Position numbers and translations under genes: made by a program. This document shows positions 48,417 through 56,835 of a stretch of 62,423 nucleotides of DNA, piece after piece (the first letter of the stretch is position 1; every line of letters begins with the position of its first letter). A model generated the notes under the pieces. That model was not told the origin of the DNA. It did not search any database and saw nothing but the letters and a program-made list of their open reading frames with translations. This DNA comes from Planctomycetota bacterium (GTDB taxonomy: Bacteria > Planctomycetota > Phycisphaerae > SM23-33). The stretch lies in contig DAOVZK010000007.1 of NCBI GenBank assembly GCA_030635145.1, positions 1-62,423 of the forward strand, given 5' to 3'.

Positions 48417-49808
48417 CTAAAGAAGTGGCGCGAGCAATCTCGCAGCCCCTTCGCACAAATCGCGTGCAGCTGAAACATTTTTTACGCCCTGCGTGCAGGC
48501 CTTGCTCAAATCCTTAACCCACTGCTCGGTGCGAGCGACTTCGCCTTGGCTGTAAATGAACATCGAAACTTCGTAGTCGAGGAACAGCGACCGCACGTCA
48601 AAATTGCTCGACCCGAGCGTTGCGGTTTCGTCGAAGATCATGACCTTGGCGTGCACCATTTTGGGATGCTGATAAATTGTGGCACCGGCCTTTTGCAGGC
48701 CACGCAGATACGAACCGCGAACCATATTCGTCAGTGCATGATTCGAACGATGCGGAACGAGAATTCTCACATCCACCCCTCGCCGACACGCCAGCAGGAG
48801 GCTTTCATAGAGCGTGTCGTTCGGCACGAAGTATGGCGTGACGATCCAGATTCGTTTTTGGGCGGCGAACACCGACGACAGCACGGCATCGTAGAGCATA
48901 TCCCCTCGCATATCAGGGCCTGACGGTACCAGCTGCAGCACCGCTCCTCCACCATCGCACTGCCCAATCGCCTGATCTTCGGCAGCCGGTACTTCCATAT
49001 CCTCACCGGTGGCGAACTTCCAGTCCGAGCGAAACACCGTCGAGTACAGCTCAACCTCGGGGCCTTCGAGAATGAACGACATATCCAACCAGCGTCCCTC
49101 AAACTCCGTCGGGCCGATGTACTCCTTCGCGATATTCGTGCCGCCGGTCATAACCTTCTGCTCGTCGACGACTACAATTTTGCGGTGGTTGCGGAGGTTG
49201 GTCATACCCCGAAACGGAATGTGAACGACGGGCATAAAGTGCGCGACTTTACCCCCAGCCTTAACGAGTTTTTTGAGCTTGCGATTCGGCGTATGCAACG
49301 AACCGAGGTCGTCGATCATCAATCGCACGTCCAGTCCGTCGGTGGCACGGCGGATAAGACGCTCGAAAATATCGCGGCCAACTTCGTCGAGGGTAAAAAC
49401 GAAAATGGCAATGTGAATGCTGCGTTGGGCGGTTTCGATAAGATCTACCAGCCCTTTGTATCCGGCGATTCCGTCGGGGCAGAAGGTCATTCGATTGCCA
49501 CTCGTCGCCCCGGGCACGCCGTAAGTTCGCAGTATTTTGTCCAGGGTAGTGGCAGCTTCGAGCGGTATCGAATCCAGCGGCCGCAAACCAATAAAGCCTT
49601 TCCGCCGGGCCTGACGCATGAGTTTTCGCCCGCCGAACATCAGGTACAACGGCACGCCAACGTACGGAATAAACACGATAACCAGTAACCACGCAATCGT
49701 GCCGGACGGCGAGCGTTTTTGTCGCAAAATGTGAGCGGCGAAAACGACGGCAAGCAGAAAACCGGCAACGACGGCAAGATGTGCAAGAATCGTATACAAT
49801 GTGTCCAT
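48417..49808 (-). CDS. cls: Cardiolipin synthase (phospholipase D family)
   Basis: Makes cardiolipin from phosphatidylglycerol at the inner membrane. The 463-residue protein has two N-terminal membrane segments (about 6-27 and 37-59, the PLDc_N region). Two HKD motifs follow: HRKIVVVDEQKVMTGGTNIA and HAKVMIFDETATLGSSNFD. It lies 22 nt after a histidine kinase-like gene and probably shares its transcript. AAGGA precedes the ATG by 8 nt. Confidence 0.9.
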   Translation of the reverse strand: MDTLYTILAHLAVVAGFLLAVVFAAHILRQKRSPSGTIAWLLVIVFIPYVGVPLYLMFGGRKLMRQARRKGFIGLRPLDSIPLEAATTLDKILRTYGVPGATSGNRMTFCPDGIAGYKGLVDLIETAQRSIHIAIFVFTLDEVGRDIFERLIRRATDGLDVRLMIDDLGSLHTPNRKLKKLVKAGGKVAHFMPVVHIPFRGMTNLRNHRKIVVVDEQKVMTGGTNIAKEYIGPTEFEGRWLDMSFILEGPEVELYSTVFRSDWKFATGEDMEVPAAEDQAIGQCDGGGAVLQLVPSGPDMRGDMLYDAVLSSVFAAQKRIWIVTPYFVPNDTLYESLLLACRRGVDVRILVPHRSNHALTNMVRGSYLRGLQKAGATIYQHPKMVHAKVMIFDETATLGSSNFDVRSLFLDYEVSMFIYSQGEVARTEQWVKDLSKACTQGVKNVSAARDLCEGAARLLAPLL

Positions 49809-49830
49809 AGATACAGTCCTTTAATGTTAG

Positions 49831-50613
49831 TTACGCTGTGTTGGTCGAACACGGAAGGTATATTTTGAACGTCGTCCCAGCACCGGGTGCGGTTTGCAGC
49901 TGAATTTTTCCGCGGGACTGTTTCACAAATCCGTACACGTCGGATAATCCCAATCCGCTGCCCTGACCGTTCTTTCGCGTCGTGAAAAACGGTTCAAAAA
50001 TTCTGTCAGCCGTCTCGGAATCCATGCCGACTCCAGTATCCGAAACGCTCAACACCGCATAGCTGTCGGCGGTGAGGGCTTCGTCGTACTGCGGAATCAA
50101 ATTCGGGGGAAGTTTGTCAGCAGTGGAGGTGGTGATCGTAAGTGTTCCACCGTCGGGCATAGCTGCGGCGGCGTTGGCAACCAGACTCTTGGCAGCCTTT
50201 TCGAGACGCCCCGGATCCAGCAAAACTTCTGCAGCCTCGGCGTTGCATACCAGCTGAAAATCAATCGCAGGTGGGAGCGTTTGGACGATCTGGTCTTTGA
50301 GCTTGCCCAGAACGGCGTTTAAATTCACGGTCTCGGTCTTAAACGGTTTGTTTCTGCTGAAGTCCAGCAATTCTTCCGTCAGCAATCGTGAACGCCCGAC
50401 GGCTTGGAGGATTTCGGCGACCATTTCGTGGGCCTCCTGCGTTTCTGGGATCATGTCCAGCAAAAGATCGGCGTAACCGTTGATGACGGTCAGATGGTTA
50501 TTGAAATCGTGCGACATATTCCCCGCCAGGAGAGTCACCGCGTCCATTTTTCGCAGGAAGCATTCGAGCTTTTCGGCATCTTCGTTTTTTTTATTCAATA
50601 CGTTATCATCCAT
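49831..50613 (-). CDS. Sensorless histidine kinase
   Basis: The 260-residue protein consists of a HisKA dimerisation helix with His35 (GNMSHDFNNHLTVINGYADL) and a HATPase_c domain: N-box (AAKSLVANAAAAMPDGG), DTGVGMDSE, FEPFFTTRKNGQGSGLGLSD. It has no membrane segment and no recognisable sensor domain; the first 25 residues are charged. The NMSHDFNNHL version is typical of NtrB-like or hybrid-derived kinases. No response regulator is adjacent. It is encoded between mqnD (18 nt) and cls (22 nt). Confidence 0.9.
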   Translation of the reverse strand: MDDNVLNKKNEDAEKLECFLRKMDAVTLLAGNMSHDFNNHLTVINGYADLLLDMIPETQEAHEMVAEILQAVGRSRLLTEELLDFSRNKPFKTETVNLNAVLGKLKDQIVQTLPPAIDFQLVCNAEAAEVLLDPGRLEKAAKSLVANAAAAMPDGGTLTITTSTADKLPPNLIPQYDEALTADSYAVLSVSDTGVGMDSETADRIFEPFFTTRKNGQGSGLGLSDVYGFVKQSRGKIQLQTAPGAGTTFKIYLPCSTNTA

Positions 50614-50631
50614 GATAAACCCTTGATCAAA

Positions 50632-51516
50632 TCAGACTTTTTTACACACATCAATAATATTTTCGGTTTCGGTGGGCTGCGGTTGGAGAATCTTCAGCGG
50701 CTGGGGATCGGGAAGAATCTGTAGCTCGACGGCCTGGGTGAAAAATGTTTGCAGAGCATCAGCCCCCTGCTGCCCCATATCCGCAGAAAGATCATTTACG
50801 TATTGCCGTACAAATTTCTGCACCTGAGTTCTTGTAATTCCAGTGGCATAGTTCATAGCATAATCCATAGCTTCGCAGTGGTGCTGCCGCGCGTAAAGAA
50901 CGCTTTGACGAATCGCCTCGCTCAATTGGTTCTTCTGCTCGAGCGGTAGGTCGTCGCGAACAATGCAGCAACTGATGGGCATGGGCGATTGATGGATTTC
51001 GTTCCACCATTTTCCAAGGTCGAGGGCAACGTGCAGCCCGTGCTGCGAGTAGGTCACAAACTCTTCGTGAATCACCAGTGCGCAATCGACGAGGCCCATT
51101 TCGACGGCTGGGAGGAGCTTATCGAGCGGAAGAATTCGCGTGCGTAAGGCGGGGTTGTAGATTTGCAGCATGGTGCAGGCGGTGGTGGTGGCACCGGGAA
51201 TGGCGACGCACAACCCGGCGAGGTCACCGCCATCGTTTGAATTTCGCGTAACAACCACCGGCCCGCCACCGATGGCGAAACTCGACCCGCTGGGCAAAAG
51301 CGAATACCGCTCAAATGCAAATGCGTAGGCGGCCGCGGAAATCATTGTCGCTTGCAGCTGCCCGCGCGAGGCGTAATCGTTCAGCGTGGGCAAGTTCGCC
51401 TCGACGGATTCTATCTGCAGGTCGCGGCAATCGACCTTACCCTCAAGCAAACCGTACAACATATACGCATCATCGCAAGTCGGAGTATATCCCAGTTGGA
51501 TTTTCATCCCATACAT
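50632..51516 (-). CDS. mqnD: 1,4-dihydroxy-6-naphthoate synthase (futalosine menaquinone pathway)
   Basis: MqnD acts late in the futalosine route to menaquinone. The 294-residue protein has the MqnA/MqnD periplasmic-binding-like fold. MqnD-type segments are IQLGYTPTCDDAYMLYGL, MISAAAYAFAFERYSLLPSG, FAIGGGPVVVTR, GLVDCALVIHEEFVTYSQHG and VALDLGKWWNEIHQSPMPIS. Met4 (51507) is an alternative start. It heads an apparent operon with a kinase and cls; other mqn genes are not in the window. Confidence 0.88.
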   Translation of the reverse strand: MYGMKIQLGYTPTCDDAYMLYGLLEGKVDCRDLQIESVEANLPTLNDYASRGQLQATMISAAAYAFAFERYSLLPSGSSFAIGGGPVVVTRNSNDGGDLAGLCVAIPGATTTACTMLQIYNPALRTRILPLDKLLPAVEMGLVDCALVIHEEFVTYSQHGLHVALDLGKWWNEIHQSPMPISCCIVRDDLPLEQKNQLSEAIRQSVLYARQHHCEAMDYAMNYATGITRTQVQKFVRQYVNDLSADMGQQGADALQTFFTQAVELQILPDPQPLKILQPQPTETENIIDVCKKV

Positions 51517-51596
51517 GATATGTTCTTACCTTGCAGTAACACAAGCATTAGCACAAGTTTCTTGCGATTGATTTTTGGATGTTTACGAAGGGCCTC

Positions 51597-52451
51597 ATGG
51601 ACAAAAAGATAAAACTACTGGGTTTGGACGTTGACGGAACGCTTATCACGCCCGACCAGCGGATTCCGGACGATGTTGTCGAAGCGATTTATGACGCCAG
51701 CGACGATGGGCTGCGGGTGTGCCTTGCCACCGGCCGAAGCTACGCCGAAACGATCAATATCTGGACGCAGCTGAAGTTTCCCCCGCATGTGCAACCCGAA
51801 CCTATGATCGTAGTCGGCGGCGCGATGGTGTGCGAACCAATTCTCGGCCGAACGCTGTACCACAAACCGTTCCCACCGCAGCTGGCGGCAAAATGTGGGA
51901 AATTTCTGCACGACGCCGGATACTCGCCGATGGGATTCGTCGACAGATGGCGGTGCGGAGTGGATTATCTCTACATCCCCGGTGATGACGACAGCTCGAC
52001 AAAAAAACGCTGGTTCAACCAGATGTTGCACGTGAAAATTCGCAACGTGGAGTCGTTTGACGGCAGCGACGCCGAACCGGCCCCGCATATTTTGCGAATC
52101 AATGTGGTCGTCGACGATATCGAACACGGAAATCGTGCCGCCGCCGAGCTCCAGAAACATTTCACCGACGAGCTGAACATCCATGCCATCCTCGCCCCAA
52201 ACTATGGAGTGGTAATCTTAGAAGCGTTCGCCAAGGCTACCAGCAAATGGGAGGCTTTGAAGTATATCGCTCAGTCGCATCGTATCGGCCCTGGAGCAAT
52301 CGCAGCTGTAGGTGACGACGTGAACGATATTCCGATGATTCTCGCAGCCGGGCTTGGAGTGGCGGTGGCAAACGCAAAAGATACCGTCAAAGACGCCGCC
52401 GATATCGTCGCCGAAAACGGACTGGCCGATTTCATTCGAAATCTACCATGA
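51597..52451 (+). CDS. Cof-type HAD-superfamily hydrolase
   Basis: Sugar-phosphate-type phosphatase of the HAD IIB class. The 284-residue protein (ATG at 51597 with AAGGG 4 nt upstream) has motif I LLGLDVDGTLI, motif II LATGRSYAET, a lysine in motif III (KATSKWEAL) and motif IV AAVGDDVNDIPMI. A large C2b cap lies between. The substrate is unknown. It is divergent from mqnD and convergent with the secreted paralogue, with a REP pair between. Confidence 0.9.
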   Translation: MDKKIKLLGLDVDGTLITPDQRIPDDVVEAIYDASDDGLRVCLATGRSYAETINIWTQLKFPPHVQPEPMIVVGGAMVCEPILGRTLYHKPFPPQLAAKCGKFLHDAGYSPMGFVDRWRCGVDYLYIPGDDDSSTKKRWFNQMLHVKIRNVESFDGSDAEPAPHILRINVVVDDIEHGNRAAAELQKHFTDELNIHAILAPNYGVVILEAFAKATSKWEALKYIAQSHRIGPGAIAAVGDDVNDIPMILAAGLGVAVANAKDTVKDAADIVAENGLADFIRNLP

Positions 52452-52466
52452 CCGTTGCAACAATTC

Positions 52467-52535
52467 GTAGGCCGGGTCTTGACCCGGCGGAAATACACCG
52501 CAATCTTTAATTTGCCGGGTCAAGACCCGGCCTAC
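52467..52535. repeat. BIME: second family of inverted GTAG-type REPs
   Basis: Two 22-nt arms in perfect inverted orientation (52467-52488 and 52514-52535), each starting GTAG and holding the hairpin GCCGGGTC-TT-GACCCGGC, are separated by 25 nt. The architecture equals that at 17434-17501 (GTAG foot, internal hairpin, similar spacing) but the hairpin sequence is unrelated. It lies between two converging genes and could stop transcription from both sides. Confidence 0.8.
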
Positions 52536-52558
52536 CAACTGCCGTAGCGTTTTACAGG

Positions 52559-54589
52559 CTACTTGTTAGCCGCCGCAGTTTTTTTGGCTTTTGTCTTTTC
52601 TTCGGCCATCATCGCTTTTTTCTTGGCAACTTCCCTTGCCCTTGCCTCCATCAACTCTTTCTTTGTCATCTTGGGTTTGACTGGTGGTGCAGAAACTTCG
52701 ACGAGAGGATCTGGTTTCGGAGTCACCTTGGGCTTAGGGGCTGGCTTGGGGGCCGGCTTGGGGGCCGGCGGGGTGTAAACCATCCCTCGAACATTACCGT
52801 ACGGAACCTGCAGGGTAGTATCGTCGGCGATTTTCAGGCCGATGGTTTTATTCTCCAGCTTTCCTTCGACAATGTCGCCTTTGCGCGTTGTGATTGCCGC
52901 CTGATCCAGATAATGCCTTTTGCGGGTCAGACATTTGAAATCGGCGGGGGTTATTGCGACTTTTTCACCGCCGGTTTTCAGAATCGTGAACTTTTGCTTC
53001 TCGTCCAACCAGCCCTTAAGTGTATTTCCGTTTCGCAACGTTAGAGTAATCACCGATTTGTTTTTGCTCTTAACCGGTGCAAACAGCAACTGCTTCACAC
53101 CATGACGGTTAGTGCTGAACTTCCCACCCAATTCGAGTTTCAGCTCCAACGGGTTAGCCAACAGCAATCCGGTTATCACCGACCCGTTACCAAGCACCGC
53201 TTTGTGTAGCGAAGATTTCGGCGTCACAAGGTCGATACGATCCAGATCGCCGGGAGTGAGTTTGATTTTGCAGAACTCCGTCAGAAATTCGCAGGGTAAG
53301 CTCTGAGGGTCGAATTTTAGTTGCTCCCCAGACATCAGCACAACCATCGGCCGAGCGTTGACAATTTTCACGCCGCGATTTTTCGTAATGCGATACGAAA
53401 TCGTCGCAATGTCGGCAAGTTTTATCGGGACGACTTTCCCTGTGGGCGTTTTTATTTTCACGGTTTTGTTCTGAAGCTCACCGCAAATGACTTGCCCGTC
53501 ATTCAGCACAACCCACGCCCGCTCGCCGGTGAGACTTGGAACAGCCATTCCTACCACGCGATCGGGAGTGACTTCAGCACTGCCCCAATCAGCCTTGACA
53601 ACGTATTTTTCGTCTTCGAGCGTCCCGATAATTTCCGCCTCGTTCTTCAAAACAATTATGTCGCACTTACGGCTGCGCGGAAATGAAATCGACCCGACTT
53701 TTGTTTCGGCGTATCCCATGTTAACGATTATTTTTCGCAGCTTGGGGCTAAGCGTTGCAAGGTCGGCGTCGATATCGAATTCTTTGGCAAACTTCAGTGC
53801 CTCGGCAGAAGTTTTTCGCTGTGCTTCGTAAAGACAAATCGCCCGAGCCTCGCCAGCCGGAATCTTAACGGTGAACTGATACTCAACATTACGGCTTCCC
53901 TTGTTACCGCGAATGTTGGGTTTCACCTTGGAATTGGGCGAAGCATAGACATGCGCAACAGGTGAAAGTTTTCCCGAAAATTCCGTCACGAAACTCCAGT
54001 CGGCCGCCGTCGGCTTATCTTTTCCCGACGAAACGACTATTTTTTGGACATTTTGTCTGAAATTATTGCGGTATTGGATTTTAATAGTCTGTTCACTACC
54101 AGATTCGTTCTCGAAAATATCGATCCAGCGGGCAAACCCGGTTTGGAGATCAACGTAGATACGGCGATAAACTGTAAATTGATTATTGTTGTTGCGGTAG
54201 CTCCACGGGCCAAGCTCGATTTCCCTTTTGTTTTCCGAAATAGTCGCCTTACCGTCCTGAACGTAAAACTGATTGTGATTGATCTGCAGCAGCAGTCCAT
54301 TGTTGTAGGGGTTCTTGCCAATGCGTTTGGCGTAACCGTTGCGGTTAAAACTCCACTGAAACCCGGCACCGTCGGTAGCTGTCCAATCCAGAGGTATGTC
54401 ATTGCCCTTCACGTGGATACCCTGACTGGCACCTTGCTGGGCTGATAAAACCGATTCATCCGACGTTGCAACTCTTGGGCCCATTCGTGGTATCACTACC
54501 ACCTGCCCCGATGCGGTCTCAGGAACTATTAAACCTACCAAAAGACTAAAAACTGTAAAAACAGTTATTAAAAAAACTTTAAATTTCAT
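52559..54589 (-). CDS. Secreted protein with tandem beta-barrel-like repeats (paralogue A)
   Basis: Family not recognised. The 676-residue protein has a signal peptide (MKFKVFLITVFTVFSLLVGL, cleavage likely near residue 29). An N-terminal beta-rich domain follows, shared with the next gene (YRRIYVDLQTGFARWIDIFE). Then come about five copies of a 35-50-residue unit of the form nG-x-hydrophobic-x-G-x-L...G...I...D...I (DGQVICGELQNKTVKIK, NGSVITGLLLANPLELK, NGNTLKGWLDEKQKFTI, KGDIVEGKLENKTIGLK). This pattern recalls small Sm/SH3-like barrels. A Pro-Lys linker and a Lys/Ala-rich helix end it. The cell location is probably periplasm or surface. Confidence 0.75.
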   Translation of the reverse strand: MKFKVFLITVFTVFSLLVGLIVPETASGQVVVIPRMGPRVATSDESVLSAQQGASQGIHVKGNDIPLDWTATDGAGFQWSFNRNGYAKRIGKNPYNNGLLLQINHNQFYVQDGKATISENKREIELGPWSYRNNNNQFTVYRRIYVDLQTGFARWIDIFENESGSEQTIKIQYRNNFRQNVQKIVVSSGKDKPTAADWSFVTEFSGKLSPVAHVYASPNSKVKPNIRGNKGSRNVEYQFTVKIPAGEARAICLYEAQRKTSAEALKFAKEFDIDADLATLSPKLRKIIVNMGYAETKVGSISFPRSRKCDIIVLKNEAEIIGTLEDEKYVVKADWGSAEVTPDRVVGMAVPSLTGERAWVVLNDGQVICGELQNKTVKIKTPTGKVVPIKLADIATISYRITKNRGVKIVNARPMVVLMSGEQLKFDPQSLPCEFLTEFCKIKLTPGDLDRIDLVTPKSSLHKAVLGNGSVITGLLLANPLELKLELGGKFSTNRHGVKQLLFAPVKSKNKSVITLTLRNGNTLKGWLDEKQKFTILKTGGEKVAITPADFKCLTRKRHYLDQAAITTRKGDIVEGKLENKTIGLKIADDTTLQVPYGNVRGMVYTPPAPKPAPKPAPKPKVTPKPDPLVEVSAPPVKPKMTKKELMEARAREVAKKKAMMAEEKTKAKKTAAANK

Positions 54590-54648
54590 TTCAAAACCTT
54601 TCTAAATACAAACACCCTTGTCGTCCCGAAAATCTACGCGTCGAGCAC

Positions 54649-56631
54649 CTAGCCTTTAACCCATCCGATATCATCGTAGTCACCAGCACCAACAGCTGCA
54701 GCGGGCTTGATTTGTTCGATAATTTCGTTCAGCCGTGTGCGAACCTCAAGGTCGTCGGTTTTCAGATGCTTCTTGAGAATCGGCAAAACGTTCGGGCCCA
54801 GTTTGATCAGGTCTTCCTGCGCCTGTGTGCGAATCTTATAGCTTTCCGAACCGAGATTTTTGATCAGGGTTTCGACGTTTTTGAGAATGGTTTTCGGCGG
54901 GGCAGCGTTAGGCTGAGAAAACGAAACCATTTGCCCCGGATCCAGCATCAGTGTCGGGCCTGGAATAATCGCAAAGCTCAGCTGCTTATTGCCCATTTCC
55001 CCTCGCAGCACCGAATTATTCCACAACGTCGCGAGTACCTGCTTGGGTTCCTTGGGAACATGCACGATGCTGCGAACACTCGAAGAATCGAAAGTAATCG
55101 GCCCGTAGCTGGCGGTTATCTGCAGCTTGGGGTCTGAGAAACGTCCGTAGAGAATATCGCCGTTTGATAATTTCAGATGGGCCAACTTGTTTGCCGGTGC
55201 GGGCTTGGCGGCAAATTCGATTTCCGTGATATTGCTGCGGCTGATTTTTTGATTGTCAAAAAGTGAAAGCTCAAAATCGAACTCGGGGTTTTCAACCAGT
55301 CCGCCCAAAGTCGACCCGTTTAAGAACATCACCTTGTGAGCCTTGCTGGGGTTGTCCAGTTTCAAAACCAGCAGATCATCGCCCTTGATTTTCACGGCCC
55401 CGTTGAGAGTCTGAAGCATAATCTCCAACCCTGTGTTTTTAAAGATCAGACGGTCATTCGCAAGCGTGCTTACATACGGGCCTTTGTACGGCATACGCTT
55501 GGGTTTTTTGGGGCTGATCTTAAACGCCCAGGTTTTGACATCTTCAAACGGAATCATCTGCACACCGACCGATGGGATTTCCAGCTCCAACTTCTGGCCG
55601 GTAATTTTACCGGACAGAATCTGCCCGTCAGTAAGGAGCGTCAAAAAATGTCCAGGATCATTCTTTGTTGCAATCATTCCAATAATTCGCTCGGACTGAA
55701 GCGTAACTTCACCGAAACTGGTGTCCATCTTGATGGAAGCATTCTTGACGCTACCAAACATCGAGTTGCCCTCGCTGAGTTTCACGTGGTCGTACTGCGG
55801 GTGGCGCAGGAGATTCAGCAGCACGCGGCCGGTCGGTAGTGGGAAGTTTACAATCATACTCCGAACCTCAGGATCGAGATCGCTGAAGCACGACTCGGAG
55901 TCGAAAGCCTTCATCATCTCCTTGAGTTCCTTCGACGAGGTGTTCTGCGATTCAAAGTACGCCAGAATCACGGTTTTTTTCGGGGGGATAGTGAGAGTGA
56001 AGTTGTATGCAATCTGATTACCGTTTGTTCGAGCCTCAACGCGTGGTTTGACCTTGCTCCCAAGCCCGAAGGGAATATGCATCGTCGCAGTTCCATTGCG
56101 ATTATGGCGGGGAGTGGTAACGAAGGCAAAATCCTTTTTGTCCTTCCCGAATTTTTTCCCGTCAGTGTTCGTAATCACCCGGCCGATACCGTAGTTCATG
56201 TGAGACTGCAACTTTATATTGAGCGTGACCTTTGAACTGGACGTATTCTCGAAAATGTCCAGCCATCTCGCCAGCCCCTTGTCGGAATAAACCTTAACAC
56301 GCCGATAAACTTTGACTTTTCCACGCTTCCACGGCCCGGCCTCGATTTCCTTATTTTTCGCGTCCCTCCACGCCTGAGAGTTGTTGGAATAAAAATTGTT
56401 TCCATTAACATGAAGCCGCAACGCACCGCTATAGCAGTTGTTTCGCCCAGATTGGACTGTGCCCTCACCGGCATTAATATCCCAGGCATACCCTTTACCG
56501 TCGTTGAAATAGGTCCTATGCTGAACTCGGTCTTTTTTGGGAAGGTGAAGTTTTCCTCCACTCCATGCCATTCCGCATGTCAAAACACCCACCAAACCCA
56601 AAGCCACAGCAACCCTATAGCTACACTTCAT
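54649..56631 (-). CDS. Secreted protein with tandem beta-barrel-like repeats and a HEAT-like end (paralogue B)
   Basis: Paralogue of the preceding entry, 59 nt upstream in the same operon. The 660-residue protein has a signal peptide (residues 1-24), the shared N-terminal domain (YRRVKVYSDKGLARWLDIFE) and about five repeat units (TDGQILSGKITGQKLEL, NGSTLGGLVENPEFDFE, SNGDILYGRFSDPKLQI, WNNSVLRGEMGNKQLSF). A C-terminal stretch with HEAT-like helices replaces the Pro-Lys tail (LIKNLGSESYKIRTQAQEDL, ILKKHLKTDDLEVRTRLNEI). No catalytic motif is evident. Confidence 0.75.
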   Translation of the reverse strand: MKCSYRVAVALGLVGVLTCGMAWSGGKLHLPKKDRVQHRTYFNDGKGYAWDINAGEGTVQSGRNNCYSGALRLHVNGNNFYSNNSQAWRDAKNKEIEAGPWKRGKVKVYRRVKVYSDKGLARWLDIFENTSSSKVTLNIKLQSHMNYGIGRVITNTDGKKFGKDKKDFAFVTTPRHNRNGTATMHIPFGLGSKVKPRVEARTNGNQIAYNFTLTIPPKKTVILAYFESQNTSSKELKEMMKAFDSESCFSDLDPEVRSMIVNFPLPTGRVLLNLLRHPQYDHVKLSEGNSMFGSVKNASIKMDTSFGEVTLQSERIIGMIATKNDPGHFLTLLTDGQILSGKITGQKLELEIPSVGVQMIPFEDVKTWAFKISPKKPKRMPYKGPYVSTLANDRLIFKNTGLEIMLQTLNGAVKIKGDDLLVLKLDNPSKAHKVMFLNGSTLGGLVENPEFDFELSLFDNQKISRSNITEIEFAAKPAPANKLAHLKLSNGDILYGRFSDPKLQITASYGPITFDSSSVRSIVHVPKEPKQVLATLWNNSVLRGEMGNKQLSFAIIPGPTLMLDPGQMVSFSQPNAAPPKTILKNVETLIKNLGSESYKIRTQAQEDLIKLGPNVLPILKKHLKTDDLEVRTRLNEIIEQIKPAAAVGAGDYDDIGWVKG

Positions 56632-56776
56632 AATGTATTCCCGCTTTCTTGCTTAACGACAAATCCACGAAGGAAAATCAAAAGACACCCACATACGAAC
56701 ACTACTTATGACGCCCATTGAAGCAAAATGTTTCGTATTTATCCAATTTTTTCCGACAGCATTATCCAGAAGTGGC

Positions 56777-56800
56777 AAAAACCCTTCAAAACCAAGGGTT
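56777..56800 (-). terminator. Intrinsic terminator of the DEAD-box helicase gene
   Basis: On the minus strand AACCCTT pairs with AAGGGTT across a 7-nt loop and runs into a T-rich end (GGGTTTTTGCC), 36 nt past the helicase stop. It is preceded by a small GGGG/CCCC stem. It separates the helicase from the two secreted-protein genes. Confidence 0.65.
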
Positions 56801-56835
56801 AAGCGGCATGGGGTGCCCCGGTTGTGAGGACCAGC

